Both the position numbers and the translations under genes were made by a program. This document shows positions 5,583-11,257 of a stretch of 11,257 nt of DNA, in pieces. The notes under the pieces are model-generated. The model was given only the letters and a program-made list of their open reading frames with translations. It was not told the origin of the DNA and searched no databases. Source of the DNA: Flavobacterium psychrophilum (lineage in GTDB: Bacteria > Bacteroidota > Bacteroidia > Flavobacteriales > Flavobacteriaceae); contig DZAU01000062.1 of assembly GCA_022729635.1 (NCBI GenBank), forward strand, positions 1 to 11,257, in the 5' to 3' direction. Numbering within the stretch: position 1 is the first letter of the stretch; each line of letters starts with the position of its first letter.

Positions 5583-5812
5583 ATATCATCAAGTTTGATT
5601 CTAGTCACCTTTCCTTCTTTTGCATCTTGGATACTTCTTTCCATAGAGGCAACAAATTCAGGGTTATAATCACTTTGCTTCGCCAGTTCGCTATCGCTCG
5701 TGCGTTCCGATTTGTTTTTAAGATTTTCAAACTTGATTTTCAATGCTTCCAGAAAAGCTTTTATCACTTTTTGTTCTTCATTGTTTTTTGGATGAACGAT
5801 GATTGTTTCCAT
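5573..5812 (-). CDS. antitoxin partner of YoeB, DUF2683-like
   Basis: A 79-residue protein starting METIIVHPKN and ending KLDDIWK, resembling the DUF2683 proteins found next to YoeB-type toxins in Bacteroidota (recognised from memory). The start at 5812 is preferred over an upstream in-frame ATG (5884) because family members begin METI-VHP and the extra codons would cross the promoter region. The N-terminal part (residues 11-35) should be the DNA-binding/dimer region and YNPEFVASMERS (49-60) with the C-terminal tail the toxin-neutralising part. Between them, residues about 34-47 (SERTSDSELAKQS region) are encoded by a GC-rich stretch unlike the surroundings and look like an in-frame insertion. 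It overlaps the toxin start by 10 bases. The antitoxin and complex would be expected to repress their own promoter. Confidence 0.75.
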   Translation of the reverse strand: METIIVHPKNNEEQKVIKAFLEALKIKFENLKNKSERTSDSELAKQSDYNPEFVASMERSIQDAKEGKVTRIKLDDIWK

Positions 5813-5828
5813 AATTCTATTATTTATA

Positions 5829-5836
5829 CAAATATA
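5829..5836 (-). promoter_or_regulatory. -7 promoter box (TATATTTG) for the toxin-antitoxin operon
   Basis: Minus-strand TATATTTG matches TAnnTTTG and ends 17 bases before the antitoxin ATG at 5812. No well-spaced -33 element is seen. It is about 37 bases from a same-sequence box on the + strand (5873), so the two promoters are divergent and close together. Confidence 0.4.
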
Positions 5837-5872
5837 TAAATAAAACTTTAATGATTTTGATTTCAAATATCC

Positions 5873-5880
5873 TATATTTG
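5873..5880 (+). promoter_or_regulatory. -7 promoter box (TATATTTG) for the btuB riboswitch transcript
   Basis: TATATTTG matches TAnnTTTG and lies immediately ahead of the riboswitch. A CTTTA at 5846-5850 is 22 bases upstream and may serve as a weak -33. The start site would fall near 5887, so the riboswitch begins at the very 5' end of the transcript. Confidence 0.5.
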
Positions 5881-5941
5881 CCACCGTATTGAGGTTGCTG
5901 TTTTTAATTTTAAAACCGCATTAAAAGGGAATCAGGTGAAA

Positions 5942-6020
5942 GATTTCAGATTGTAGATTGTAGATTTCAGATTGTAACAAATCCTAAATCAAAAATCCTA
6001 AATCGATATTCAAAAATCCC
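5942..6020 (+). repeat. inverted heptamer array inside the riboswitch (GATT/AATC ladder)
   Basis: Rising arm: GATTTCA (5942), GATTGTA (5949), GATTGTA (5956), GATTTCA (5963), GATTGTA (5970), all in phase. Falling arm: AAATCCT (5979), AAATCAA (5986), AAATCCT (5993), AAATCGA (6000), TATTCAA (6007), AAATCCC (6014), also in phase. GATT pairs with AATC every seven bases, giving a regular ladder of 4-5 bp helices separated by small internal loops. The array interrupts the short GGTGAAA-AATCC segment of the riboswitch. Confidence 0.8.
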
Positions 6021-6083
6021 GAGCTGTACCCGCAACTGTAAGCTATCAAGCTTGTTGTTATCTACAAAACCACTGTTCTGTAA

Positions 6084-6155
6084 GTTGGAGGTCAGAAGGT
6101 AGAGGTTAGAAGTTAAATACTTCTTACTTCGTATTTCTAATTTCTAACTTTGAAT
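6084..6155 (+). repeat. second inverted heptamer array inside the riboswitch (GTTAGAA/TTCTAAC)
   Basis: Rising units GTTGGAG (6084), GTCAGAA (6091), GGTAGAG (6098), GTTAGAA (6105), GTTAAAT (6112) face falling units TTCTTAC (6121), TTCGTAT (6128), TTCTAAT (6135), TTCTAAC (6142), TTTGAAT (6149). Aligning 6084-6111 with 6121-6148 gives about 23 of 28 pairs, counting G-U, with a 9-base loop. The array ends exactly where the conserved GGGAAGG begins (6156). TTCTAAC is also a unit of the array before trmL. Confidence 0.8.
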
Positions 6156-6218
6156 GGGAAGGTAAACAACAAGACGCAAGCCAGGAGACCTGCCTAGTAC
6201 ATCGAGTATCAAACTTTC

Positions 6219-6261
6219 GGGAAAAAAGGTTTGGGTATGGGTCATTCTATGCTTTTCTCCC
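6219..6261 (+). promoter_or_regulatory. possible riboswitch expression-platform hairpin
   Basis: GGGAAAAAAG (6219-6228) can pair with CTTTTCTCCC (6252-6261) with one A-C mismatch in ten. It lies between the B12-box side of the riboswitch and the btuB ATG at 6289. No T-run follows, so a transcription terminator is not obvious; masking of the translation start region is more plausible. This is a fold read by eye. Confidence 0.4.
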
Positions 6262-6288
6262 ATTTCTATCATTAAATGTTTTATTAAA

Positions 6289-8244
6289 ATGAACAACAAA
6301 ATCGTTCGTATTAGTGCGCTATTCGTGCTGATGACAACTTGTGTTTTTGCACAACAAAAAGACAGCATTGCTTCACCAACTCCATTAGATGAGGTGGTAA
6401 TTTCTGATTCTAAATTTGCTTTGGCCAAAGAAAAATCAGGTAAAGTAATCACAAAAATCACTTCCGAAGACTTAAAAAAGAGGGAAGGACAAACTATTGC
6501 ATCTGTTTTGAATTCCGTTGTGGGTTTAGAAATTAACGGTAGCCAAAGCGTTGCGGGGAAAAATCTTGGATACTATATTCGAGGTGGAAAAAGCAGCCAA
6601 GTGCTTATTCTAATTGACGGAATTCCTGTGACCGATGCTTCGGGAATTAGTTTAGAATATGACTTGCGCTTGCTTCCCGCAGAGCAAGTGGAAAATATCG
6701 AAATTATGAAAGGTGCCGCCAGCACTTTGTACGGAACCGGCGCAGCGACAGGGGTGATCAATATTACTTTGAAAAAATCTGGAAAAAGAGCTGTTCAAGG
6801 AAACGCTTATTTTAATGCCGGAACTAATACTACTGCAACGGATAAAAATACAGATTTGGAAAATTTCAACCAAGGATTTTCAGTAAACGGAAGCACAAAT
6901 AAAGTCAATTATTTTGCTTCGTTAAACAGTGCTGAAATCAATGGAATGTCTCAAATTGCTCCACCAAATGAAAACATAAAATATGAAGAAGACCGTTTTT
7001 CGAGAATCAATTATTTGGCTAAATTGGGTTTTAAAGCCAGCGATAAATTGACATTGGATTTCTTTGGTAATTTTGACAAAATCAACAATGATTATGACGG
7101 TGGTTTTGACAATACGGGAATAAACGATACGGATTTGAATCATTCAAAAACGGAGCAATTTCGTTTTGGTTTTTTACCAAAATACAAATACACTAAAGGG
7201 GAATTTATACTGAATTCGAGTTTCAACAAATTAACTCGTTCTTACGATGAATTGGACAGTTATTCAGGGACAGTTGGGCTTTCGCAATATGATTCAAGAA
7301 GTGTGAATGTTGATGGATTCAACAAATATGAGTTATCTAAATCCTTGTTTTTGGTAACTGGCGCACAATATCAGTTTCACGATATGAGTAGCGAAACTCC
7401 TTATGGTGATGTTGCGAAAGAAAGTGCCAAATTCAATATGATTGATCCTTATATTACGGGAGTTTATATTTCGGAATTTGGGTTGAATATCAATGCTGGA
7501 GCGCGATTAAACATTCATAGCGAATACGGAAACCAGTTGGTTTATAACCTGAACCCTTCCTTTGATTTTGAATCACTTCCTTTGAAGGTTTTGGCTTCTT
7601 ACAGCACGGCTTTTGTGACGCCAAGTTTGTACCAATTGTATTCCGAATATGGAAATACTGCTCTGACTCCTGAAAAAAACAGTACGATTGAAGCCGGTTT
7701 TGAAACCCAACTTTTCGACAAAAAAATCCGAGTTTCTGCTGTTGGATTTTACCGTGAGCAAAATAATTTTATTGGATTTTATTTCAATCCTGTGACTTAT
7801 AAGGGAAATTATGTCAACATTGATGGAACCAATAAAGCAAAAGGAGTTGAAACCGAAATTACTTTTGCCATCACCAAAAACATCAAATGGATTTCCAATT
7901 ATACTTTTACACAAGTCGATGAAGCTTTGGATAGATTGATACCAAAACATAAATTAAATTCATCTTTGGATTTTCAAATGACTGAAAGGGCTTTTTTAAA
8001 CGTAAATTATCAATATGTTGATGGTAGAAAAGACGCTTTCTTCGATGGTAATTCTTATACGACGCAAAATGTTGTTTTGGGTTCATATCAATTGGTAAAT
8101 GCAACTACTCGATATGAATTGGTGAAAAACAGATTGTCTGTTTTTGGTACGGTAAACAATATTTTAAATGCAGATTTTGTTGAAAATATTGGGTATTCCA
8201 CTTTGGGAAGAAACTTCAAATTAGGGTTGACTTTTAATTTGTAA
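6289..8244 (+). CDS. btuB: TonB-dependent outer-membrane cobalamin receptor (BtuB)
   Basis: A 651-residue outer-membrane receptor that would import cobalamin using energy from TonB-ExbB-ExbD. A signal peptide ends at VFA-QQ (residues 19-23). The TonB box is DEVVISD at 34-40. The plug domain follows (about 41-165), with the conserved IRGG (98-101), ILIDGIPV (107-114), ENIEIMKGAASTLYGTGA (135-152) and GVINITLK (155-162). The remainder is the 22-stranded barrel with many alternating aromatic strands, ending LGRNFKLGLTFNL; the last residue is Leu instead of the more common Phe. E. coli BtuB is 614 residues. The receptor fold alone does not fix the substrate, but the cobalamin riboswitch directly ahead and the BtuFCD genes make cobalamin the best call. 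ATG at 6289 is the only start that gives a complete signal peptide. Confidence 0.93.
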   Translation: MNNKIVRISALFVLMTTCVFAQQKDSIASPTPLDEVVISDSKFALAKEKSGKVITKITSEDLKKREGQTIASVLNSVVGLEINGSQSVAGKNLGYYIRGGKSSQVLILIDGIPVTDASGISLEYDLRLLPAEQVENIEIMKGAASTLYGTGAATGVINITLKKSGKRAVQGNAYFNAGTNTTATDKNTDLENFNQGFSVNGSTNKVNYFASLNSAEINGMSQIAPPNENIKYEEDRFSRINYLAKLGFKASDKLTLDFFGNFDKINNDYDGGFDNTGINDTDLNHSKTEQFRFGFLPKYKYTKGEFILNSSFNKLTRSYDELDSYSGTVGLSQYDSRSVNVDGFNKYELSKSLFLVTGAQYQFHDMSSETPYGDVAKESAKFNMIDPYITGVYISEFGLNINAGARLNIHSEYGNQLVYNLNPSFDFESLPLKVLASYSTAFVTPSLYQLYSEYGNTALTPEKNSTIEAGFETQLFDKKIRVSAVGFYREQNNFIGFYFNPVTYKGNYVNIDGTNKAKGVETEITFAITKNIKWISNYTFTQVDEALDRLIPKHKLNSSLDFQMTERAFLNVNYQYVDGRKDAFFDGNSYTTQNVVLGSYQLVNATTRYELVKNRLSVFGTVNNILNADFVENIGYSTLGRNFKLGLTFNL

Positions 8245-8251
8245 AATAACA

Positions 8252-8283
8252 AAACCTATAAGGTTTTAAAACCTTATAGGTTT
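8252..8283. terminator. bidirectional terminator, 32-bp perfect palindrome, between btuB and the S41 peptidase gene
   Basis: AAACCTATAAGGTTTT is followed at once by its exact reverse complement. RNA from either strand would form a 12-14 bp hairpin with a small A/U loop. It lies just beyond the btuB stop (8242-8244) and just beyond the peptidase stop (8290), the right place for a shared terminator of convergent genes. The U-run is only three bases, so termination strength is uncertain. Confidence 0.7.
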
Positions 8284-8289
8284 AATTTG

Positions 8290-9738
8290 TTACTCCAAAG
8301 CCTTCAATAAACCTTCGGGAGCTTTGTCAAGATACATTTGGTTTTGTCCTATTATGGATTTTACATCTTTAAAATCATCAAATTCAAATCCCGGAATTGG
8401 TTTCGCCATTTTCGCTGTTCCGGTAATTTTTCCGATAGCCAAATATAAATAAGGTTCTGAAGGATCTCCAAGGATGCCCAAAGTACTTAAAGTTTCTTTT
8501 TGCTGATATGTTGGTGTTAATCCATTATAATAATCTCCAAAACCTGCAGCGTTTGTGATTTTCAACACAATAGGTTGCATCGCATATTTGTGATTTGGAT
8601 TTCTATTTTCTTTACCAAAATCGGGAGAATCATATAAAGTAACAGAGCCAACATTTTTTCCTGTGGTAATATCTCCAATTTGAATAACATCCATATAGGA
8701 TTTTAAGCCATTGATTATTAACTCACTTGCCGAAGCAGTGCTTTTTGTGGTAAGGATGTATATTTTTGTTAAGTTCAAACTGTTAATAGGAGTTGTACCT
8801 ATTTTATCAGTAAACAAATTCAATAATGAACTCGGATCATTGGCATTAAAATAACTTTCAATCTTGCTATTCCATTGCTGTTTTGCAAAAACTTTACCGG
8901 TATGTTGCCCTGTGATCATACTTGCTAAGTAAGTTGCCGTTTGTACAGAACCACCGGAATTATATCGTAAATCAAGCACAAAATCTGTAATTCCTTGATT
9001 TTTTAAAGCGCCAAAAGCAGTATTGAGCTGGTTGTCAAAATTTGGATAAAAACCATTGTACATCAAATAACCAATTTTATGAGTGCCGGATGTTATCACT
9101 TTGTTTATAAAAATAGGATTTTCGTCTAAAACTGTTTTTGTCAATGCAACTGTTTTTCCGTTTGGAGTAATGTTTCCAGCGTTTAAATCAGCCATATTTA
9201 AGGTGTAATTTGAATTTGATCCTAAAAGTAAATTTTCATAATTGCTGAGAGTAAGTTGCGTGCCATTTACACCTGTAAATATATCGCCACGTTTAATGTT
9301 TTTTGTTGAAGCATCAGAGTTTGGAACAATATAACGTACCCAACCAAAAATATTAGTTGTGCTGCCCGGCATATAACTCAAACCAAAATCAACGCCGTTG
9401 TTGTCCGTTGTTCCCTGCAATAATCCTTCGAGGTGAGTATAATCGCTTTCAATCCAGCTAAATCGGTCAATACTAGGATCTACTCTCAAGGCATCAAACA
9501 ATTCTTCTGGTTTTGAATAGTTACCCAAAAAAATGTTTAGTTGTTGTTGATTTGCAAATTTGTTGTCTGCCAAATTTGGAACATCGGCTTGCCACAAATA
9601 GTAAAGATTCATTCCTTTCCAGATAAAATCATTGACTTCCAGATTAGTAGGTGTTGTAATATCGTCCTGATCCTGGCAACTTTGGAAAGAAAATGCGGCT
9701 AATAGGAAAATGAGGATGAACTTGAATGTTGTTTTCAT
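8290..9738 (-). CDS. lipoprotein S41-family (C-terminal processing) serine peptidase
   Basis: A 482-residue secreted lipoprotein peptidase. The signal peptide ends in FSFQSC with Cys21 the lipidation site, then an acidic CQDQDD stretch. A PDZ-like domain occupies about 125-205 (IFGWVRYIVPNSDAS, then KRGDIFTGVNG). The S41 core follows: KIGYLMYNGF (221-230), DFVLDLRYNSGGSV (252-265), and the nucleophile region TKSTASASEL (331-340). Ser336 and Lys361 (in GKNVGSV) are 25 residues apart, the same spacing as the Ser-Lys dyad of E. coli Prc, so the enzyme is probably active. An N-terminal helical region (DFIWKGMNLYYLWQ) is typical of Bacteroidota members. The target proteins are unknown. It stands alone on its strand, with a shared terminator at its 3' end. 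The start is the only one giving a lipoprotein signal. Confidence 0.88.
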   Translation of the reverse strand: MKTTFKFILIFLLAAFSFQSCQDQDDITTPTNLEVNDFIWKGMNLYYLWQADVPNLADNKFANQQQLNIFLGNYSKPEELFDALRVDPSIDRFSWIESDYTHLEGLLQGTTDNNGVDFGLSYMPGSTTNIFGWVRYIVPNSDASTKNIKRGDIFTGVNGTQLTLSNYENLLLGSNSNYTLNMADLNAGNITPNGKTVALTKTVLDENPIFINKVITSGTHKIGYLMYNGFYPNFDNQLNTAFGALKNQGITDFVLDLRYNSGGSVQTATYLASMITGQHTGKVFAKQQWNSKIESYFNANDPSSLLNLFTDKIGTTPINSLNLTKIYILTTKSTASASELIINGLKSYMDVIQIGDITTGKNVGSVTLYDSPDFGKENRNPNHKYAMQPIVLKITNAAGFGDYYNGLTPTYQQKETLSTLGILGDPSEPYLYLAIGKITGTAKMAKPIPGFEFDDFKDVKSIIGQNQMYLDKAPEGLLKALE

Positions 9739-9856
9739 ATTTTGTGTTTGGTATATTAATCGTAAAAGTATTATTTTAAAATTTTATATTTATCTTTATC
9801 AGCAAAAGTTATTCCAACTTATTACGAAAGTACAAATTTTTCATAATTTTATTGCA

Positions 9857-9873
9857 TTGGCACACCCTTTGTT
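9857..9873 (+). promoter_or_regulatory. sigma-54 type -24/-12 promoter candidate for the DUF4252 gene
   Basis: TTGGCACACCCTTTGTT fits the sigma-54 consensus TTGGCACR-N4-TTGCW with T for C at the -12 dinucleotide. GG (9859-9860) and GT (9871-9872) are separated by exactly 10 bases, the required spacing. The ATG is at 9922, so the start of transcription near 9884 would leave a leader of about 38 bases. No activator site was identified. Sequence evidence only. Confidence 0.45.
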
Positions 9874-9921
9874 ATGGGTTTGTAAAATAGAATTCAATTA
9901 AACAGTATTAAACAAAAAAAA

Positions 9922-10449
9922 ATGAGATATATTTTATTAATAGTACTATTTTTAGTTTCCAACACTTTTCTTGCCCAATCGGCTTTCGATAAATATGACG
10001 GACAAGAGGATGTGACTTCGATAGTGGTCAACAAGAAAATGTTTCAAATGATGGGAAACGTAAAGGTTGATGCCAATGACAAAGAGACTCAACAGTATTT
10101 AGACTTGATGAAAAAGCTAGACAGTCTTAAAGTGTTTACGACTACGAGTACAAAAGTTTCGGCCGAAATGAAATTATCGGCTGAAAAATACATTAAAACT
10201 GCCGGTTTGGAAGAATTAATGCGCATCAATGATGGAGGAAAAAACATTAGAATTTTAGTTAAGTCTGGAGAAACAGAAAGTCAGGTCAAGGAACTTTTAA
10301 TGTTTATCGAAGGAGCAAATCCTGAAAATGAAACCGTATTAATGTCGTTATTAGGTGATTTTAGCCTGAATGAAATTTCGATTCTTACAGACAAAATGAA
10401 AATTCCGGGTGGTGATGATTTGAAAAAAGCTACAAAAGGGAAGGGATAA
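9922..10449 (+). CDS. DUF4252 domain-containing exported protein
   Basis: A 175-residue secreted protein of the DUF4252 family, common in Bacteroidota and of unknown function. A signal peptide (MRYILLIVLFLVSNTFLAQS) with cleavage likely after LAQ or LA (residues 17-19) precedes the domain. The family pattern is visible: FDKYDGQEDVTSIVVNKKMF (22-41), LDSLKVFTTTS (66-76), then the helix-strand repeat ending in IRILVKSGE and ELLMFIEG, and DFSLNEISILTDKM near the end. The C-terminal tail is Lys/Gly-rich. DUF4252 genes often sit beside an ECF sigma factor; none is present here. Upstream is a possible sigma-54 promoter and downstream a strong terminator, so it appears to be a single-gene transcript. 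Confidence 0.85.
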   Translation: MRYILLIVLFLVSNTFLAQSAFDKYDGQEDVTSIVVNKKMFQMMGNVKVDANDKETQQYLDLMKKLDSLKVFTTTSTKVSAEMKLSAEKYIKTAGLEELMRINDGGKNIRILVKSGETESQVKELLMFIEGANPENETVLMSLLGDFSLNEISILTDKMKIPGGDDLKKATKGKG

Positions 10450-10473
10450 ACAATCCAGTTTTTATCCTATTAC

Positions 10474-10510
10474 AAAAAAAATGTCTCACAATTATTGAGA
10501 CATTTTTTTT
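10474..10510. terminator. bidirectional intrinsic terminator between convergent genes
   Basis: Eight A plus TGTCTCA (10474-10488) pair perfectly with TGAGACA plus eight T (10496-10510) around a 7-base loop, a 15-bp stem. Either strand ends in a T8 run. It serves the DUF4252 gene (stop at 10449) and the TPR-like gene (stop at 10532). Confidence 0.9.
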
Positions 10511-10531
10511 AATAATTTGATTTCTACAGTT

Positions 10532-10861
10532 CTAAAGAGTTTTATAAAGTGCTATACTTTTTGGCGAAATCTGGGATAATTTGTATTTTTTGAATAAGAT
10601 GTCAAAGTACAATTTTGATTTTTCAAAATCTTTGCTTTGGTAGTAATAATTACCTAAATATTCAAACATTTCAATAGAAACATAACCCTTCTCTATAACT
10701 CTCTCGTAAGTTTTATGAACATCGATCAAGGCATATTTCTGTTTCTGGATGGAATCATAAAAAACAGTTTGCGAATGTACTCCGAGAATTCCCAAAAACA
10801 TAAATGAAAAGATAAAAAATACAGATGAATTTCTTTTTGGTGTCGCTATAACTTCTTTCAT
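10532..10861 (-). CDS. short exported TPR-like protein, possibly a truncated OmpA/TPR family relic
   Basis: A 109-residue protein. Residues 1-30 look like a signal peptide (hydrophobic VFFIFSFMFLGILGVHS) with cleavage before Gln31. The rest resembles one or two tetratricopeptide-type helices: YALIDVHKTYERVIEKGYV (43-61) and FEYLGNYYYQSKDFEKSKLY (66-85). The pattern of a growing load followed by KGY.S.E....LGN.YY is what the N-terminal part of long OmpA/TPR/PD40 lipoproteins of Flavobacteria looks like, but here the protein stops soon after (ALYKTL) and a terminator follows. It may be a stand-alone short protein or the surviving front end of a longer gene. A -7 box (minus-strand TAAATTTG, 10919-10926) lies about 58 bases upstream. 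Family assignment is tentative. Confidence 0.6.
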   Translation of the reverse strand: MKEVIATPKRNSSVFFIFSFMFLGILGVHSQTVFYDSIQKQKYALIDVHKTYERVIEKGYVSIEMFEYLGNYYYQSKDFEKSKLYFDILFKKYKLSQISPKSIALYKTL

Positions 10862-11113
10862 ATTTATGTTAGCTATTTTGGTAATGGGAGGCTAATATAC
10901 ACTTTTGGAATTAACTTTCAAATTTATTTATTATTTCTATAGAGATAACATTCTTATTCTTAGTTTATTATTTGGGTTTGAAAAATAACATTAAAAACTC
11001 GATTAATTATCATCTAGATTTATCCCAGATTTAAAACCAAGGAATGCCATCACTTAATATACAATAAATTAAGTAGTGTATTAAAAGTGATCATAGTGGG
11101 ATTGATTTCATCT
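10862..11113. other. gene-free spacer with a -7 box and one imperfect inverted repeat
   Basis: About 250 bases with no supported gene on either strand. It holds the minus-strand -7 box TAAATTTG (10919-10926) of the TPR-like gene. An imperfect inverted repeat starts ATCACTTAATATA (11049-11061) and closes with TGTATTAAAAGTGAT (11077-11091), with two bulged A and a loop of about 15 bases. I see no other structure. Confidence 0.5.
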
Positions 11114-11120
11114 TTCCCAA

Positions 11121-11135
11121 CAAAGCTCCGCTTTG
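11121..11135. other. small perfect hairpin CAAAGC-TCC-GCTTTG
   Basis: A 6-bp stem with a 3-base loop directly beyond the T-run of the tRNA terminator on the minus strand. It may be a second, back-up end structure or part of the same dispersed unit. Confidence 0.4.
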
Positions 11136-11136
11136 A

Positions 11137-11198
11137 AAAAAGAACTGCCCATAAAATAATTTCAAGCAAGCTTGATTATTTTACGGGCTGTTCTTTTT
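11137..11198 (-). terminator. long hairpin terminator downstream of tRNA-Leu
   Basis: The arms 11137-11166 and 11171-11198 pair over about 27 bp with two mismatches, a 2-base bulge (11161-11162) and a CAAG/CTTG loop region. On the minus strand the hairpin starts within 6 bases of the tRNA 3' end and finishes in TTCTTTTTT, the form of an intrinsic terminator. The + strand arm also ends in T5, so it could work in both directions. Confidence 0.75.
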
Positions 11199-11203
11199 AT
11201 TCG

Positions 11204-11257
11204 TGACCACGGCGGGATTTGAACCCGCACGCCCTTTCGAGCACCAGCCCCTCAAGC
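11204..11257 (-). tRNA. tRNA-Leu (GAG), 3' part only, cut by the window edge
   Basis: On the minus strand from the window edge: the end of the anticodon stem, loop TTGAGGG with anticodon GAG and G37, stem strand GCTGG (its partner's last bases GC are visible), and a long class II variable arm (TGCTCGAAAGGGCGT). The T arm GCGGG-TTCAAAT-CCCGC and an acceptor strand CGTGGTC with discriminator A73 follow. The long arm plus A73 and G37 fit tRNA-Leu; a serine reading (TGA) would need a different loop register and A37. The layout matches E. coli tRNA-Leu(GAG). The 3' CCA is not encoded (CGA follows). The 5' acceptor, D arm and most of the anticodon stem lie outside the window. Confidence 0.9.

Larger units (their letters stand above)
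5886..6212 (+). promoter_or_regulatory. cobalamin riboswitch (AdoCbl class) controlling btuB
   Basis: The leader carries the conserved cobalamin riboswitch blocks in order: AAAAGGGAAT (5923-5932), GGTGAAA (5935-5941), GAGCTG then CCCGCAACTGTAA (6029-6041), CCACTG (6070-6075), GGGAAGG (6156-6162), and the B12 box AGCCAGGAGACCTGCC (6179-6194). Binding of cobalamin is expected to reduce btuB expression. The element is longer than usual (about 320 bases against about 200) because two peripheral arms are expanded by heptamer repeats: 5942-6016, between GGTGAAA and the AATCC that normally follows almost directly, and 6076-6155, between CCACTG and GGGAAGG. Both arms are inverted arrays that can fold back on themselves, so the core may still form. 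The exact outer ends of the P1 helix are not resolved. Confidence 0.93.

Noticed and set aside
5813..5884. Upstream in-frame ATG extending the antitoxin by 24 residues
   Set aside because: The extension would cover the minus-strand -7 box and the spacer to the btuB promoter, is not antitoxin-like, and the family begins at METI-VHP (5812).
5941..6155. CRISPR-like array
   Set aside because: Repeats are only 7 bases with no spacers of regular length, and they form inverted pairs inside a riboswitch.
5886..6212. Other riboswitch classes (TPP, SAM, FMN)
   Set aside because: The B12 box AGCCAGGAGACCTGCC and CCCGCAACTGTAA are specific to the cobalamin class.
6144..6461. 105-codon open frame on the minus strand over the riboswitch and btuB start
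   Set aside because: It is antisense to the conserved riboswitch core and the BtuB signal peptide, and its translation has no family features.
7573..7950. 125-codon open frame antisense to the BtuB barrel
   Set aside because: It has no recognisable domain or promoter and is explained by codon composition of the barrel region.
11204..11257. tRNA-Ser(TGA) reading of the partial tRNA
   Set aside because: It would require a loop CTTGAGG with G37 and would break the GC/GCTGG anticodon stem; the discriminator is A, which fits leucine and not serine.

Overview
The window looks like a chromosomal segment of a Flavobacterium-type member of the Bacteroidota. The sequence is AT-rich, start codons lack Shine-Dalgarno sequences, several genes carry TAnnTTTG-type -7 promoter boxes, secreted proteins have short hydrophobic signal peptides or lipoprotein signals, and the gene families (DUF4252, DUF2683-type antitoxin, GxxExxY protein, lipoprotein S41 peptidase) are typical of that group. 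The species cannot be named from the sequence.

Layout. Positions 184-1248 (+) hold two RNA-modification genes, a RluE-type 23S rRNA pseudouridine synthase and the tRNA wobble 2'-O-methyltransferase TrmL, probably one transcript. Positions 1309-5079 (-) hold a BtuF-BtuC-BtuD cobalamin importer: binding lipoprotein, permease and ATPase. A GxxExxY gene sits between permease and ATPase, in a segment bounded by a perfect 12-bp inverted repeat. Positions 5191-5884 hold a 40-residue single-pass membrane protein (+) convergent with a DUF2683/YoeB toxin-antitoxin pair (-). Positions 5886-8244 (+) hold a cobalamin riboswitch followed by a TonB-dependent receptor of BtuB type. After a palindromic terminator come a lipoprotein S41 peptidase (8290-9738, -), a DUF4252 protein (9922-10449, +), a shared terminator, and a short TPR-like exported protein (10532-10861, -). 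The right edge contains the 3' part of a tRNA-Leu(GAG) on the minus strand, followed in its direction of transcription by a long hairpin.

How it works together. BtuB would bring cobalamin across the outer membrane using TonB energy, BtuF would bind it in the periplasm and BtuCD would pump it into the cytoplasm. The riboswitch ahead of btuB would shut off receptor synthesis when cobalamin is plentiful. No riboswitch is visible ahead of btuF.

The most unusual signals are three. First, tandem 7-base repeat arrays occur at gene ends and, as inverted pairs that can fold into long hairpins, inside two peripheral arms of the cobalamin riboswitch. Second, the YoeB toxin gene is out of frame at an A8 tract that looks like a slippery or phase-variable site; shifting one base restores the family's C-terminal His-Tyr. 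Third, the GxxExxY gene with inverted-repeat borders splits the btu operon.
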